A DNA stretch of 64,000 nt from Galdieria partita. Taxonomy: Eukaryota; Rhodophyta; Bangiophyceae; Galdieriales; Galdieriaceae. A model generated the notes under the pieces. It had not been told where the DNA came from. It ran no database searches and worked only from the letters and a program-made list of their open reading frames with translations. Within the stretch, counting starts at the first letter, position 1. Each line of letters begins with the position of its first letter. Both the position numbers and the translations under genes were made by a program. The stretch covers positions 1 through 64,000 of the forward strand of contig BQMJ01000080.1 in assembly GCA_025991245.1 (NCBI GenBank), given 5' to 3'. Below, one piece after another: positions 22,288 through 34,384 of this stretch.

Positions 22288-24512
22288 TCAATCAGGTGAA
22301 CATTCAATAAAGTAGATAAATGACAGATTAGCATCCACTTCCTTTGGAGATTTGTAAGGAGAAACATAAATAAAACGAACTCTGTCCGAACAATCTATAC
22401 CTTTCGGATCTCTTACTACTACTCTTGAAGGTTCTGAAGCAACTCTCTTCCTTCGAGAATTTCCTATCTTCAAGTCTACTCGTTCTACTTGTAATTCAAC
22501 TTGATGACCTCGAGAGCCGGGCTTTATACCTCGAATAGCATTCAAAAGTTGTGAAACACGACACTCACTTCCTTCAAAATCGTGTTCAATACGAGAGCTA
22601 CCGTAATTATGATCTGAAAACGAAGATATCGATAATTGAAAAAACCATATGGACCATTCTTCACGAGGCAAGTTTTTGTAATAGATAAAATTCCATCGAG
22701 CAAAGTTGGATGGCATATATAACCACAACTCATCTGTCATCCAATCAATCATAGGGTCAATCAAAGTACCATCGAAATATCGAAGATCACCTGAATGGAG
22801 TGAAAATGAATATTTCAGTTGATATCTTGGACACCATCCTGTTAGAGTAGGCTTTGATAAAGAACAAAAAATAAAAAATAACTTTTCATATAAACTTCCT
22901 TTCAATGCTCCTGTTCTTTTGCGATATTCATCTATCATATTTCCCAGTTTACTCTTAGCATATTTTAGCCAAGAATCCAATATGACATCTCTTGCTGGAA
23001 GATTGTAAAACCTTAAAGTTTCGTCTTCATGTACAACAACAAGACCCTTGTCCCGATATGCAGTTTTCAAGATAAAATTTTGCCTGTTTGTTCTTGGAAA
23101 GAGTAGAGCTGATAATGCTTCGAAGAAAGATTCACGATCTCGATCATTTAAGCTCTCAATGTAATTCAAATATTTTGGACTTGCTTCACTGACAAATTTC
23201 GCAACATAAATTTCTATCAACTTCTTAAAGTCATAGGATGAGTATTTTCTACTCAAATCAATAAGATCTTGAATTTGTCTGGGTACTTTTCCCGTATATG
23301 ATATGACAGTTTCACGATTCTCTGTCAGTAAAGCAGGATACTCAGGTTGTCTCTCAAACTCTGCAAATTCTTCGTCACTTAAAGGTTCAATGTATCGAAG
23401 ATAACGCAATACACCACTACTTGTAAGTGAATCTTCAAATGTGTGATGTTGGCTACCAGCTAAAACAACTCCACAAGGAGCCTATGAAGACTAGATTGAG
23501 AAAAAAAGAATACTGAAGAATGAATATCAAGCTAAAACTACCATTGGAAGATTCAACATTCTACTATAATAGCCAAGAAAATGACACAATTCATGGAGAG
23601 GGGTCGCAATGATAGTTGATGTATATTCCTTTTTCACATTTCTAAAAATTTCATTATGTTCATCCATAATAAGCAAATTTGGAGACCTCACGCCATTTTG
23701 AATGCAGTTCTGACAGTCTCTGCCAACGTCATGCTTTTCTTTGTTATTCCCAAGTTCACCAAGTCCAACAAAGTCATTCCCTGAATATTGACACCTTCAA
23801 CAAACTTCTCAGAAGGATATTTCCAGCCGAAATGTTCCAATCTGCCTTTGTTGAGGTATTTGATCATACAAAGATAAAGCTTAGCCATAGCACCTTCATC
23901 TGGATATTTTTGACATAAAACATTTGTTCGTCCAAAGTATTGAACAATCCAGCCTAAATAAAGTCCAAAAATAGCAAACAAATAGAGTTCAATACTCTTT
24001 CCTAAACCTCCAGCACTTGAAGCAATTTGAATGTTCACTCTACCACTGCTAGGGTTTAACATTGCTTTCACAAGCTGATTCCACCTTGTTAAAGTCGATT
24101 TTCTCAATAAAATTCTTCCGGGAAAGATTATCTGTTCCAAATATTTCGGTTTCAACAGTTCAGAAACGTTTGAAACAATCTCGATAGGGACATCTCTATA
24201 TATCAAGGGATAGTCCACCAGCCATTTGTTGGCAAACCCAGACACATCTATAATACTTCCTCCTCTAAACAACTCTTGTAGTGTAACAGTATTTTCCTAA
24301 AACAAGAAAGGTTGTCAGCGAGGCATTTCGGAAGAAGTTTATAAACTCACCATAGCAAATTCAAAGTGTTGTGAAATATTTCGTTCCTTTCTTAAAGCAT
24401 ATTTATATCGATGGACAGTATTGAGTATAAAACGCAATTGAATACAATATGATATTGTGGAAAATTTGGAGAGTTGTATCTCTTGAGTTGTCACAGCAGC
24501 AACTTTATACAT
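22288..24512 (-). CDS. P-loop NTPase paralogue B, RHS/Crinkler-like architecture
   Basis: Minus-strand locus with an ATG at 24512, an intron at 24297-24350 (GTGAGT...TTTTAG) and a second at 23482-23541. The NTPase part has a Walker A variant SAGGLGKS, a Walker B-like LLIMDEHN, and a later VVLAGS strand followed by YIEPLSDEEF, which resembles the post-sensor segment of RHS-type proteins. The C-terminal part contains KGSLYEKLFF and then WSIWFFQLSISSFSDHN, reminiscent of the degenerate nuclease core of RHS/Crinkler proteins. Every segment has a counterpart in the gene at 26071-28294. The frame appears interrupted about once, so the copy may be decaying or the assembly may have an error. The family assignment is inference; the paralogy is directly visible. 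Confidence 0.6.
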
Positions 24513-24979
24513 TCCTACAAAACTTGAGTTTATTCGATGTCATTGACTTTTGCAATGACTTTTAGAAAAATCAAGTCAATAGACAAAGCAGTTGAAGAAC
24601 TTTATTGTGATTGCTAGAGGGCTACTCAGCATAATGATCCAAAGTATTATTCCAGATAAGGGAAGTTGTATTTCTCCCATTGAAGCAAATTTATTTTTTA
24701 AAACTATGAATAATACGAGACTTTCTCAAAAGCCTTGTCAATGAATTGGTTTACCTTGAACGTCGATTATCTCACGAGGATCCATTGTTGACTTTGTCTG
24801 TCAATGCTATATAGGAAAACTCTTCGTAACATCGTGTTGTAAGGACACATAAGGAAACTACCGCTATAAGAGCCTTTCCTTGTATAGAACATTGCAACAA
24901 TAGTAACCAATACATACTGCAGGGATTTTTGCTCTTCAATAGATTGAAAAGTCTGGAAATTTTCAATAAGATTATGCTC
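24513..24979. other. Intergenic region upstream of paralogue B
   Basis: Holds the 5' flank of the minus-strand gene starting at 24512. No further gene is recognised. Two overlapping short frames at 24767-24982 have no domain. Confidence 0.4.
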
Positions 24980-26070
24980 CACGAAACTCAGTAGTCAACA
25001 ACCGACCACTCTAAAAGGATTCCAAAAAGAGGCAAGCTCAATTGAGTTGTAGGAGCGTTGCTTCCAAAGACAAATCCTATTTACTCTAACAACAGCATCG
25101 TAGAATGCAACAAGGGAAGAAAGCAATAACAACTCGAGAGACTTTTAAACTATACACATGAGCACTTTAAAACAAGACACAAAGCAAGATTTCAAGCTAC
25201 CAACTCGCTTGATTTCCATTCTATTCCTCTCAGAGTTACTCTGAAAACATTAGATCTAAAACAATCTGGTAAAAACTTCACTGCCTCAATAAAGCTAAAC
25301 GTTTGAGAATGTCCAAAAATATTCCAAAATATAAAGCTAAACCTATTTGTTCAACCTTGAGACTTGGGTTCTCAAAGGAGAAGAAGTAGATGTTTCAATA
25401 CTCATCATTCAGAATAGTAAACATGGTACTACTAATGACTTTCGAACGAGTCTTCTTTCTTACAGCAAATAACGACGCTTACAAGCTCTGATACATTTGT
25501 ATGCTCCATTGCCTCTTTCATATAGCACATTTCGAACTTAACGATAACCTCTACGTAGTTGATGTATTTTCTGTGCATAATCAAAGAAATTCGGCAAGAC
25601 AAATTGTCAGTCTTCAAAGGAAGAATTGAATTGAATCTCTCTCATGTCTACATTGGATAGTATTCTTCGGTAGCTGCCATTGTGGGAGTCTTTTGTAGAC
25701 AGATGAGCTTTTCTAATCTAGTGGAGACCCACATGGTCTGTTGGATAGATAAGAAACAAACAATTAACAGTTGAAAAAAGAGTGGAAAAAATATCAAATT
25801 GTCACAGTTTCTAGATTTTCTTTATCACTGTTGATTTGAGTTGATCTTTCAAGTCATTGAAAGAAATTATGCTATCATAAAATATGTTTCTCAAGGTTGA
25901 AATCACTTCAGATATACTTGCTCCAAGTAGCTCCATCACAATGTTCCATATGAAACAAAGAAACACTAAATTTCATGTTTGAATTCCAAAATATATAAAA
26001 GTATGTAAACGATACAACTCCACAAATTGCACAATTTGTTTTTGGATTGTTTGACCCGCCGTCTCAAAGG
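24980..26070. repeat. Repeat module Z: upstream region of the 26-kb P-loop gene
   Basis: Matches 16490-17737 of module Y over its whole length, and its first third also matches 12830-13140. The conserved strings TTGTAGACAGATGAGCTT and ATAAAATATGTTTCTCAAG lie upstream of the ATG in both copies. A stretch that reads as the promoter of a functional gene is therefore also a subtelomeric repeat. Confidence 0.8.
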
Positions 26071-28294
26071 ATGACTAGTGAAACTTCTTTGGATATGTCC
26101 GGAAAGTCTGTTAGATACGAAGAAATATTTCAAGGGGGTCTAAGAATTGACGAAAAGTTTAGCAATGTATGGTTGACGAACTTGCCTAATCTTCATCGAG
26201 AGTGTGTGTTGAAAACCGTTGCCTCAGTTCTTGGAGAAAAAGTACAAGTAGGAGGTAAAGTTTTCAAAGTTGGAGAAGAAACTTTTAGAGATACAGCACA
26301 TTTGGTTGCTCTCAAGAGGTTTCCTGAAGATTTTCCACTGGAAGATGGTGCTGGGAAAATCTCTCGAATCTTTCTGAGAAGAGAGTTTATCAAGAGGTGG
26401 AATAAACACATTGAAAGTCTTGATGCAGAAGGTTGCAGTCTTCCACGTCGACAGATCATTGTTTCTGCAGCAGGTGGACTGGGAAAGAGCGTAGATCTCT
26501 ATATGGCTGCTGTTTTTTCAAGACACTGCAGGATTCCCGTACAGTATATTGCAAACACATTGGAGTGGCTGAGGAAAGTTAACGACAACTCTCAAGTGTT
26601 TTCTCGTTACTTGAAAATGTTGCTTTTTATGAATGCAGACATTCTAGAAGAAATGCCGTGCTTCATGACAACTGACTATGATTCTTTGAATGGTGCTCCC
26701 CTTAAAGATGTCATTTATTTTGCCATGAAAGAGAGAGATATATCTCTGGTTTCAGAAATTCGTCGCTTTATGATACAGCTTGCACCACGCAATATGTTTA
26801 TTATCGATGAACATAATGCGTTTTGGTGCAACTTTGGTCGTAACATCAATAGATGGCCAGATTTCTTTCGATTTTATGCCATTATGGAAGTGATGGATAC
26901 AGTAAGTAATAGCTTATCTCTCTTTTTCATAATGAATTTTCCATTTACTTTTATAGCCTTATTGCGGAGTTCTTCTTGCAGGTTCACGGCATTATCGATT
27001 GGAAGATAATTTGCCTAGTGGTTATGGAGACATCAAACAATATTTGGAGCCGCTAAGTTTCAAAGAATTTGACTTGTGGCAAGATTTACCTGATTATCCC
27101 TCTATTCTTCGTTAACATTCAGATGAAGTGGTCGAACTTACTGGATTGGTGCCTAGAATGATAGCTAAAATGGTAACTTTTGCCAACGATCTTCCTGATC
27201 CTAGTTGGTTTGAGGATATGAAGACTCAATTCACCGCAGATGTGTGTTCTGAAATGATAGAAAAACATTGGGGTTATATCAAACGACTTGGCTCTGAAAG
27301 AGAAAAGAGCGCATTTGATTCTATGCTTTATAAGCTATTCATGGATAGAACGAAACCCAACATTACTATTGCAAATGAGGCATATATTAGTCGAGGTTTA
27401 TTAGTTGTAGTTGATGCAGTTTACTTACGTTTTTATAATAGCGCTGCGTGTGGTATGTTGTTATCCTCCTTCCTTAACAGATATGCTTCAAAGAGTTACT
27501 TGTCTGAACTTGTTGAACGTTATCGAAGTGGACAGAGCACAAAGGGTCAAACATTTAAAGAATTATTCTTTTTGTGGTTCATCAGTAGAGCAGAAGAAGT
27601 GACGATCCGTTCCGATAGCAAACCTTTTAGGAAGTTGAGTTTATCTTGTCATAGTTGGTTTCGGTTGGTTGGAGATGAATTTGATCCTCCCATGAAAAAG
27701 TTTACCCATTCCTGTTGGATATTACTGGCAGAACGACATCCTCGATTTGACTATATTTTTGTGGATATTGTGGATTCTCAATGGCACATATACTTTTTTC
27801 AAATATCTGTAGATTCTTTCTACAATCATAACCGTGACTATGCAGCTATTGAAAATTCCTTATTGCCTTTGTCTGGCAAGGAAGATGAATGGAAGAGCTT
27901 AGAATTCGCTAGTTTATCAACTAGTAAGACAAAGAGCGAGCAAAACTCAACGAAGCTTTCGAGAGGTCTCCAACGACGTAGTAAGAAGAAGAGTCGAGAT
28001 AACTTGAAACAGAGAGAAGTGAAAGGCGACTGTCAGTTGTTGAACATACTTTGCTTGATTTTAAATCAAGAATTTACTATCATGTTAGAAGAAGATGATT
28101 CTGGAAGAGTTGTAGATTTTCGTTTATTGGATTCCAAAGGTGTTGATTGGCGAGACTGCATTAGTATTGTCTATGTTACTCCATTACCTTTTAAGGAGGC
28201 CAAGGGAAGTTTATCAGTGCCAAACTATGTCGAGTTTCTTTGTAGAGAAGGCTTTCCTGAAAATTTTCGAGTTTTGTTGAAAGAAGAAAAGTGA
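26071..28294 (+). CDS. P-loop NTPase paralogue C, RHS/Crinkler-like architecture
   Basis: I start at the ATG at 26071 because the 5' stub at 17738 preserves the same start and following codons. An intron lies at 26902-26956 (GTAAGT...TTATAG), at the same phase-0 place as the second intron of paralogue B. The NTPase part has SAAGGLGKS, MFIIDEHN and GVLLAGS, then YLEPLSFKEF. The C-terminal part has KGQTFKELFF, PRFDYIF and YFFQISVDSFYNHN, aligning with B and resembling a PD-(D/E)XK-type core. Apart from the intron, the frame appears interrupted about once, so this copy may be decaying. Both flanks lie among subtelomeric repeats. I cannot say what it binds or cuts. Confidence 0.6.
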
Positions 28295-28589
28295 TGCTTC
28301 ACGATCGTTGAATGGAAGCAGGGTTGTTTTTGAGCTTTATGTTTTACAAGGTCTAGAATAAATAATGCGTTTTAAGTATTTTATAGTCTTGACTGACAAA
28401 CCAATGATGAATAATTGTGGAAGTAGAATTGGTTTTTGTAACTTTAAGTCTGAGATGGATGGCTAATGTGCAATAATAGACATATATGTATTTTGAACAA
28501 AGTCATTTTTAGCACTTTGGATGAAAATTAACTCAGGTTTCAAGTAAGCTTCTTTGGAGAGTGTCTTTATTAGGTATCGTCAGTTGTAT

Positions 28590-29180
28590 AGAATCAACTT
28601 GTTTCAAACTCGGATACATGTTCTTCATCCAAACAATCGTTCACAAAGTATTCAGGAAGCTCTCAAATCTGTCAGATAAACGAATCTTTGTTGATGAAAC
28701 TGTTTGAGGTGAAGTCATACTCTAAATGTGGCCTAACATGTGGGCTTTTCATAGTCTTCATAACATAGAGACGCGGACAGACTTGTTCAGTCGTGAAAGC
28801 TCTTTTCTCAACATAGTTTGTCTGTAACCTCCAAAACGGTTTTTGTTCTTTATTAGAGCGTTCAACATATTCGAATGGCTCCCCATACTACACAAGCGAT
28901 AATCTTAGCAAGTCCAATTGAGTGCAAATATTTCTAGAGATCTTTTTCTTGTCTACAATAGAGGAAAGTTTCCAGTAGTGACAAGCCAGAAATACATTCT
29001 CACCTCCTGCTATCATTGAGAGTTTAGAATCCAGTTCCTTTAGAATATTACCAACATGCGCTTCTTTAGAATTTTTCAAGTTTTTGGTTTTGAGCTTTTT
29101 CTAAAATGTCTGCCACTCCTGTTCAAGTTGTTCGATATTTGGCCTTATAGAATTGATCCAAGTGAGTCAACAACAACATA
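28590..29180 (-). pseudogene. Decayed coding sequence of unknown family
   Basis: On the minus strand a long stretch reads as protein-like sequence in one frame, for example VGNILKELDSKLSMIAGG, KEQKPFWRLQTNYVEK and ELPEYFVNDCLDEEHV, broken by several stop codons. Composition and continuity across the stops point to a once-real gene. I do not recognise the family. It lies exactly at the border between the repeat-rich subtelomere and the conserved gene block, next to the end of UBA1. Confidence 0.45.
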
Positions 29181-29237
29181 TTCTTTTCATTTCATGCAAC
29201 AAACAAGATAAACTCTTTTTATTCCAACACACAACAA

Positions 29238-32200
29238 CTATGGAAAACGAAAACGATACCTACAATAAGGCACTTCTACATCTTCTCCTTGTTCATCGTT
29301 ACAACACATTTCGAAGATCAAGTACTTTTGTTTCGATGACAACTTTACTTTTCCTATTGTCTCAATAACCTAAACAAGTATCTCCAATGCGAAACAAAAG
29401 ATGGCTTCAAAATACTTTACCTTTCTCATTGGAAGTTGAAGACGTTCTTCCAACTTTTTGGGTGCAATAAAGGAAGAATAGATAATCGACACACCATAAC
29501 TCATCATCGAAATCTCCAAATGGAACCTTTGTGGTCTTTCAACTTCAACTTCATCTTCAGACTCTTCTCACCTTTGTTTGAAAATGTCCAAAAACTCTTT
29601 CAAAGTCACATCTCTCTGTTCATTGATATCAAAGCGATCCCAGAATTGAGTAAAATAGACTCCTAAACTCTATCAAAAACAATATGTTCCTTAAAAGCAT
29701 TGTGTTCTTACCCGAATCACCGATTGGAATCTTGGGAGCCAAAATAGGTTCCGAGAATCCAAAGAATGGAAGTGCCAAGTTTACAAAGCCATTCTTAAAC
29801 ACTGCTACTTTCTATCATCCCATTCACTCTCTTCATTCTCATATCACTTTCCTTTCACATTACCTTTTCATCTTCCTTTCTTAAAGCATCCAATTCATCG
29901 GAGGTCTTCTTCACAAACCAACTATTCTGGACATCTTCCACTTGGACATTCAAATAGCCATATTGTAGCAATTTGTACAATTCTATGCAAACCAAACCAG
30001 TGACCACTGCAGTTGTTGTCGCAATAGCAGGAACGATGCGTCCAGCAATAAGTTTTGTTTTGTATCTAAAATACAATTCAGTTACTTTCTCTTTTATACC
30101 ACGCAACTCTTACTTGTCAGCATTGGTGATACTGTAATTGCTGGCTCTCAAGTTGGAAGACGTCGTGACAAAACCAATATGTAGTCCGGACTCATCATCC
30201 TTATCAAAGTCGATTGGATACAAACGAAAACCGGCAAGTTCTGCTGCTGTGGGTAAAGCTTCAAGAATTTGTTGTATTCGTTGTTCATCTCCTTCCATAG
30301 CATTTTCTTGTTCTTGTGCTTCTGTATCTAATGATACAACATGAATATCATTCCAACTATCTCTCAAGTCTTACCTGTTGTGGCAATCTTCACATTGGCT
30401 TTGGGTTGAAACTCTGGAACCATGATTTGAGATAATACTTGTTGGAAATATTTAGGATCACTTGATCCTATTTATCCATTCTGCATTCATTTCTACTATA
30501 GCATTTCAAACTGTACTTGCCTTTCAATCCATAATTTTGTGCACGTAGATTGGAAGCAGTCATAATAAACTCCAAATGAGTTGGATTGGAAGCGTCGAAA
30601 GATATCGGATGTGGTGCTCTTTTTGTTCCGCTCCAAAATAAAACGCCATTCTTATCCACCATATCGACAGGAAAACTTTCAGTGTTGAGTATAGAGAAAC
30701 AATGGAATCAGAATATATGCATACGAGTAAAGTAATTGTTTGATAGTATTGGAGAAGAGATCTTCAAAACGGAATCTGGCCCAAGTAATACAGTCTTCAA
30801 ACGAACACGGTCTATTCACTACCAAAGAATCGTATATAGTTTCTAAAGTATTGGATAAAGTACTTGTTCCTTGAGAACGCAATGCTATTCAAGTGATGAT
30901 TCATCCATCCCAGCAAAAGAAATAACCACTTACATTCCACAAAGTCTGGACGACTCAGATATTGATTGACATCTTCTGGTGCTGACTTGAAATATCCTTC
31001 AAATATATCTCTAATGTTACATGAATACTTTCAACAACTACGAATATTCTCATGATTACCTTGCCCACTGAATAGTATGTTCTATTTGATAAGGAAAATT
31101 CTTCAAAGTACATATCGGTATTGCTTTTTCAGGAGGATCTCTTGAAGCTGAATAAGTTTCCGTAAGACCTGGAATAATAACCTATACAATGATTTCAGTC
31201 TTGCAAAACGATAGTGTCCATGAAAGAATTTTATCTACCTGAGTATTTCCTTTGGTTCCTAAAGTTCCGCTTTCAATCAAACTCTTTCGATAATAAGTAC
31301 AACGCCAATCCACATATTGTCTAGCTTGAACATTATCCAATGCATTGGTGACTCCTGAAAGCGACTCCCAAAACTCATCATCAAATATATCTTCAGTATC
31401 TGATCCTACTCTTGCTTCCAATGCCTAAGTCATCCATTCTCTTATCCAACAAAGAATACTATCCACTCTACTTGCCTCAATATTCACATGTGGATTGATT
31501 TGTTGAACTGCTTGAGCTGCAGCAATACTCTTTGGTTTTCCAATATCTTGTGCTCGAAATAACAACTGTCGACTCAAATTGGAACGTTCAATATTATCCC
31601 TATAAGGAAATCAATGATCAAATATCCAATCTTTCACATGACCTTACATATCTGTCACCCATATTTTGCCCTGTGAAGAACAACCTACTCCCATCAAACT
31701 CCAATTCTTCAACATTTCACAGCCAATAGCACCTGCACCCACAACAAAATATCTCAACTTTTCCAATTCCTTTTGGAAATGTTTTCCAAATACAGCAATT
31801 TGACCATCATATCGACTATGATTGGGTTGCATATCTTCTTTCGTAGCAATCGTATGACCAAGTACCTATCACCAATTAGGTTGATAATCACAACAACTTC
31901 AACGTACTTCTAAACAATCAAAATAAAAGAATTGTTGAATAGGAGTAAACTTTCCAGAAATGGCTTTCATTGCTTCTTGAGCAACAATTCCTCCAAGAAA
32001 AGCTGCCATAGGTGATATATCTCCTCTGCATGTCTTTGAAAATGCTTCCACTACCCATCCGCTTTTATCTAAACCCATTTGAACATCTCCATCAGATATC
32101 CATTCTTCAACTACATAACCAACCTACCTGAATAATGACGCAATTTTTCTATAAATAAAGCATAATCATCATCACAACCCGATATGGGAGCTCTTTGATA

Positions 32201-33424
32201 TTCCGATTGAAAATCATGCAAAGCTCGGAAACAATAATGAAGCAATTCCATTCTATCTTCTTTAGCAAAATCAGACAACTAATCCAATATTATTCTTATT
32301 CAGATATGTATATCTTACTATGACTTCTTACCACAAATTGGGGTTCCTTCCAAGCTTCCCATAAGGGTTGAAAATGTAAAGTTTGTGGCATTTTCACTTG
32401 AGTAGCAATACCACCTCTGATATATTCATGATAATTACTTGTGTCTTCAATAGTAAAAGTGTATGGCCCAGTCACTTGAATCTTTCGAGGTTTTCCATCA
32501 TTGAGTTCAGTCATTCCCTATCAAGATATATATATTTATATGTATGGATATGGAGTGAATATCAACAAGATTCATTACTTCAACTTGAGAAAATACAACA
32601 GAGTCACCCGTTTCCAAATCATGACGACTTTCATCCAGACAAGTAACACAACCTGGATTGGCACGTGAAACATATGATATCATTGCAGATTTGGGTTCTT
32701 CTCCGGTAGTATCCGAAACCACAAAAGACTAGTCTTCTATCAATAACTTGAATATTCCATAGCACCACAACTTACATCACCCAAGTCTACAAAAACTTGA
32801 CCAAAGACTCCTCTAGACTCACAAGTAATCAATTTGACGCTGTGTTCCCTACAAACACGATTCCAATCCAATTGTGTTTCCCAACTTTGATGGACAAGGA
32901 CGACAACTTGTATTTTGCTTATCCACTCGTTGAATGGTCTCTCATCTTCCACCAATACAACTTGTACTTGTTGATTGAGGCTCTTTAGTTTTTGTAAAAC
33001 TGCATCCTGTCTTGTACTTTTCCCAATATCGTTCTACAGACAAGTAAAGAAGTCCATCTCTCATCAACAACAAAAGTTACCTCGGAAAGGAAAAAGTTGG
33101 ACGATAAATCTTGTGAAGATACTGTCTCCTTATCGTGAATAAAGACTTGTTTCACACCAGCCAATATCAAGTTTTTGGCAATCTATCATGGTTGAAAACT
33201 ATCATATGACTTTTATACGATAAACTTACTTCAATACCCAGTCCAGTAAGGCCATAGATCAACACACTGGAGGAAGACATTTGTCGTTGTGCGTCCATAC
33301 CCAATACCTATATATATATATATATATGAAAACCTATTTATGAAAATAGTCTATTCATACTTACATAAAGTTGTCTAGAATAGAGTCCTTCATCGATATC
33401 TTGTTGAACAGAGCTGGTTGCCAT
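29238..33424 (-). CDS. UBA1: Ubiquitin-activating enzyme E1
   Basis: E1 adenylates the ubiquitin C-terminus and passes ubiquitin to E2 enzymes, here probably including UBE2W at 57.9 kb. The gene is cut by close to twenty introns of about 45-60 nt. The first exon (ATG at 33424) encodes [10 protein letters not shown], continuing as [10 protein letters not shown] and [14 protein letters not shown]. The adenylation domain has [15 protein letters not shown]. The catalytic cysteine lies in [15 protein letters not shown], with its codon at 31111-31113. [16 protein letters not shown] and a final [11 protein letters not shown] mark the C-terminal ubiquitin-fold domain. A short extra segment seems to precede NGFVNLALP. 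At least two introns use GC donors, and one place near 32115-32135 needs either a 17-nt intron or a base correction. Length is typical of E1. Confidence 0.95.
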
Positions 33425-33430
33425 AGAAGA

Positions 33431-34203
33431 ATGTCTTTTTCACAAATCGAAAATACAATTTTCATTGAAATGAAAGACAAACTATCCATCCATCCTGTAG
33501 AGAAATATTGGAAGGAAAGAAAACAAAAGGAAAAGAATAAAAAAGCAAAGTTGAATATTGAAAAAAAGTCAAAGCGTCGTTCTGTTTCTATGGAGTCGTT
33601 GGAAGAAGAGATGACGAGTCTCATTCAGAAGAAGAATGAGGGTGTTCTATTGAATGCAGAAAGAGAGAGACTTCGTTATTTGGTACAACTGCACGATAAT
33701 ATTCTTGATAAGCAGTCTAAGAATCTTCGCAATGGGAATAAAGAGTCCTCACAGGATCCTTTAGACCCCGAATATGGAGAAGATAATCGTACCGAGACCA
33801 GGAAAAGGTTATTAGGAGTACAAGCCTTTCAAAGAATACTTGAAAAGAGTGTAAGTAAGGGAGATGGGGACTCTATGAGAAGCTAAAAAGTGTTTGTAGA
33901 AAGTTGATGAAAGGAATGATAACCCAATAGAACAAACAACAGGTTTGTATTGATTTTTGTTATTTCAAGTTTATACTTACAAGTGCAGTTATTGAAGAAC
34001 AGAATAGACCCAACTCCACTTGGCAGTCCATTGGTAACAATAGCACTACTACAACTAGTCGACTCATTCCTGTCCAAGTTTATCCATCAACAAGTAGTAA
34101 TCGTGATCATATTTCAAAAAAGAGTACAACCACAAAAACAGAAAACAACTTGGAACAAGAATTGAATAGTTTTTATGCAGAGTTGGAAGACATCATAAGA
34201 TAG
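33431..34203 (+). CDS. Possible WBP11-like splicing protein
   Basis: The ATG at 33431 is only 6 bp from the divergent UBA1 start. The N-terminus, HPVEKYWKERKQKEKNKKAK followed by a basic and then acidic coiled-coil-like stretch, resembles the Wbp11/ELKKNKK domain of spliceosomal WBP11. The first exon runs to about 33850, an intron of roughly 130 nt follows, and the last exon ends in LEQELNSFYAELEDIIR. The exact splice sites are uncertain. The protein would be short for WBP11 and lacks visible proline-rich repeats, so another small nuclear coiled-coil protein is possible. Confidence 0.5.
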
Positions 34204-34384
34204 AAAAGACTGCAAAGAATACTTTTTCCCATTTTGTAAATAGAATGTTTCTAAAAGAGAGAAATACTTTTTCTTCCATACTATGAATGAGTATTCATAT
34301 CTGATGAAAGTTTCTTTTGCTTTTCAGGAAACTCATACAACCAACATTGTATCCATCATCATTCTTTGATGTTCATGAATAGAG

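Noticed and set aside
32101-32260. A longer ordinary intron (about 65 nt) in UBA1 starting near the SGCDDDY codons
   Set aside because: It would keep the frame but remove [15 protein letters not shown], which aligns well with the acidic segment usual at this place in E1 proteins, so the sequence is more likely coding.
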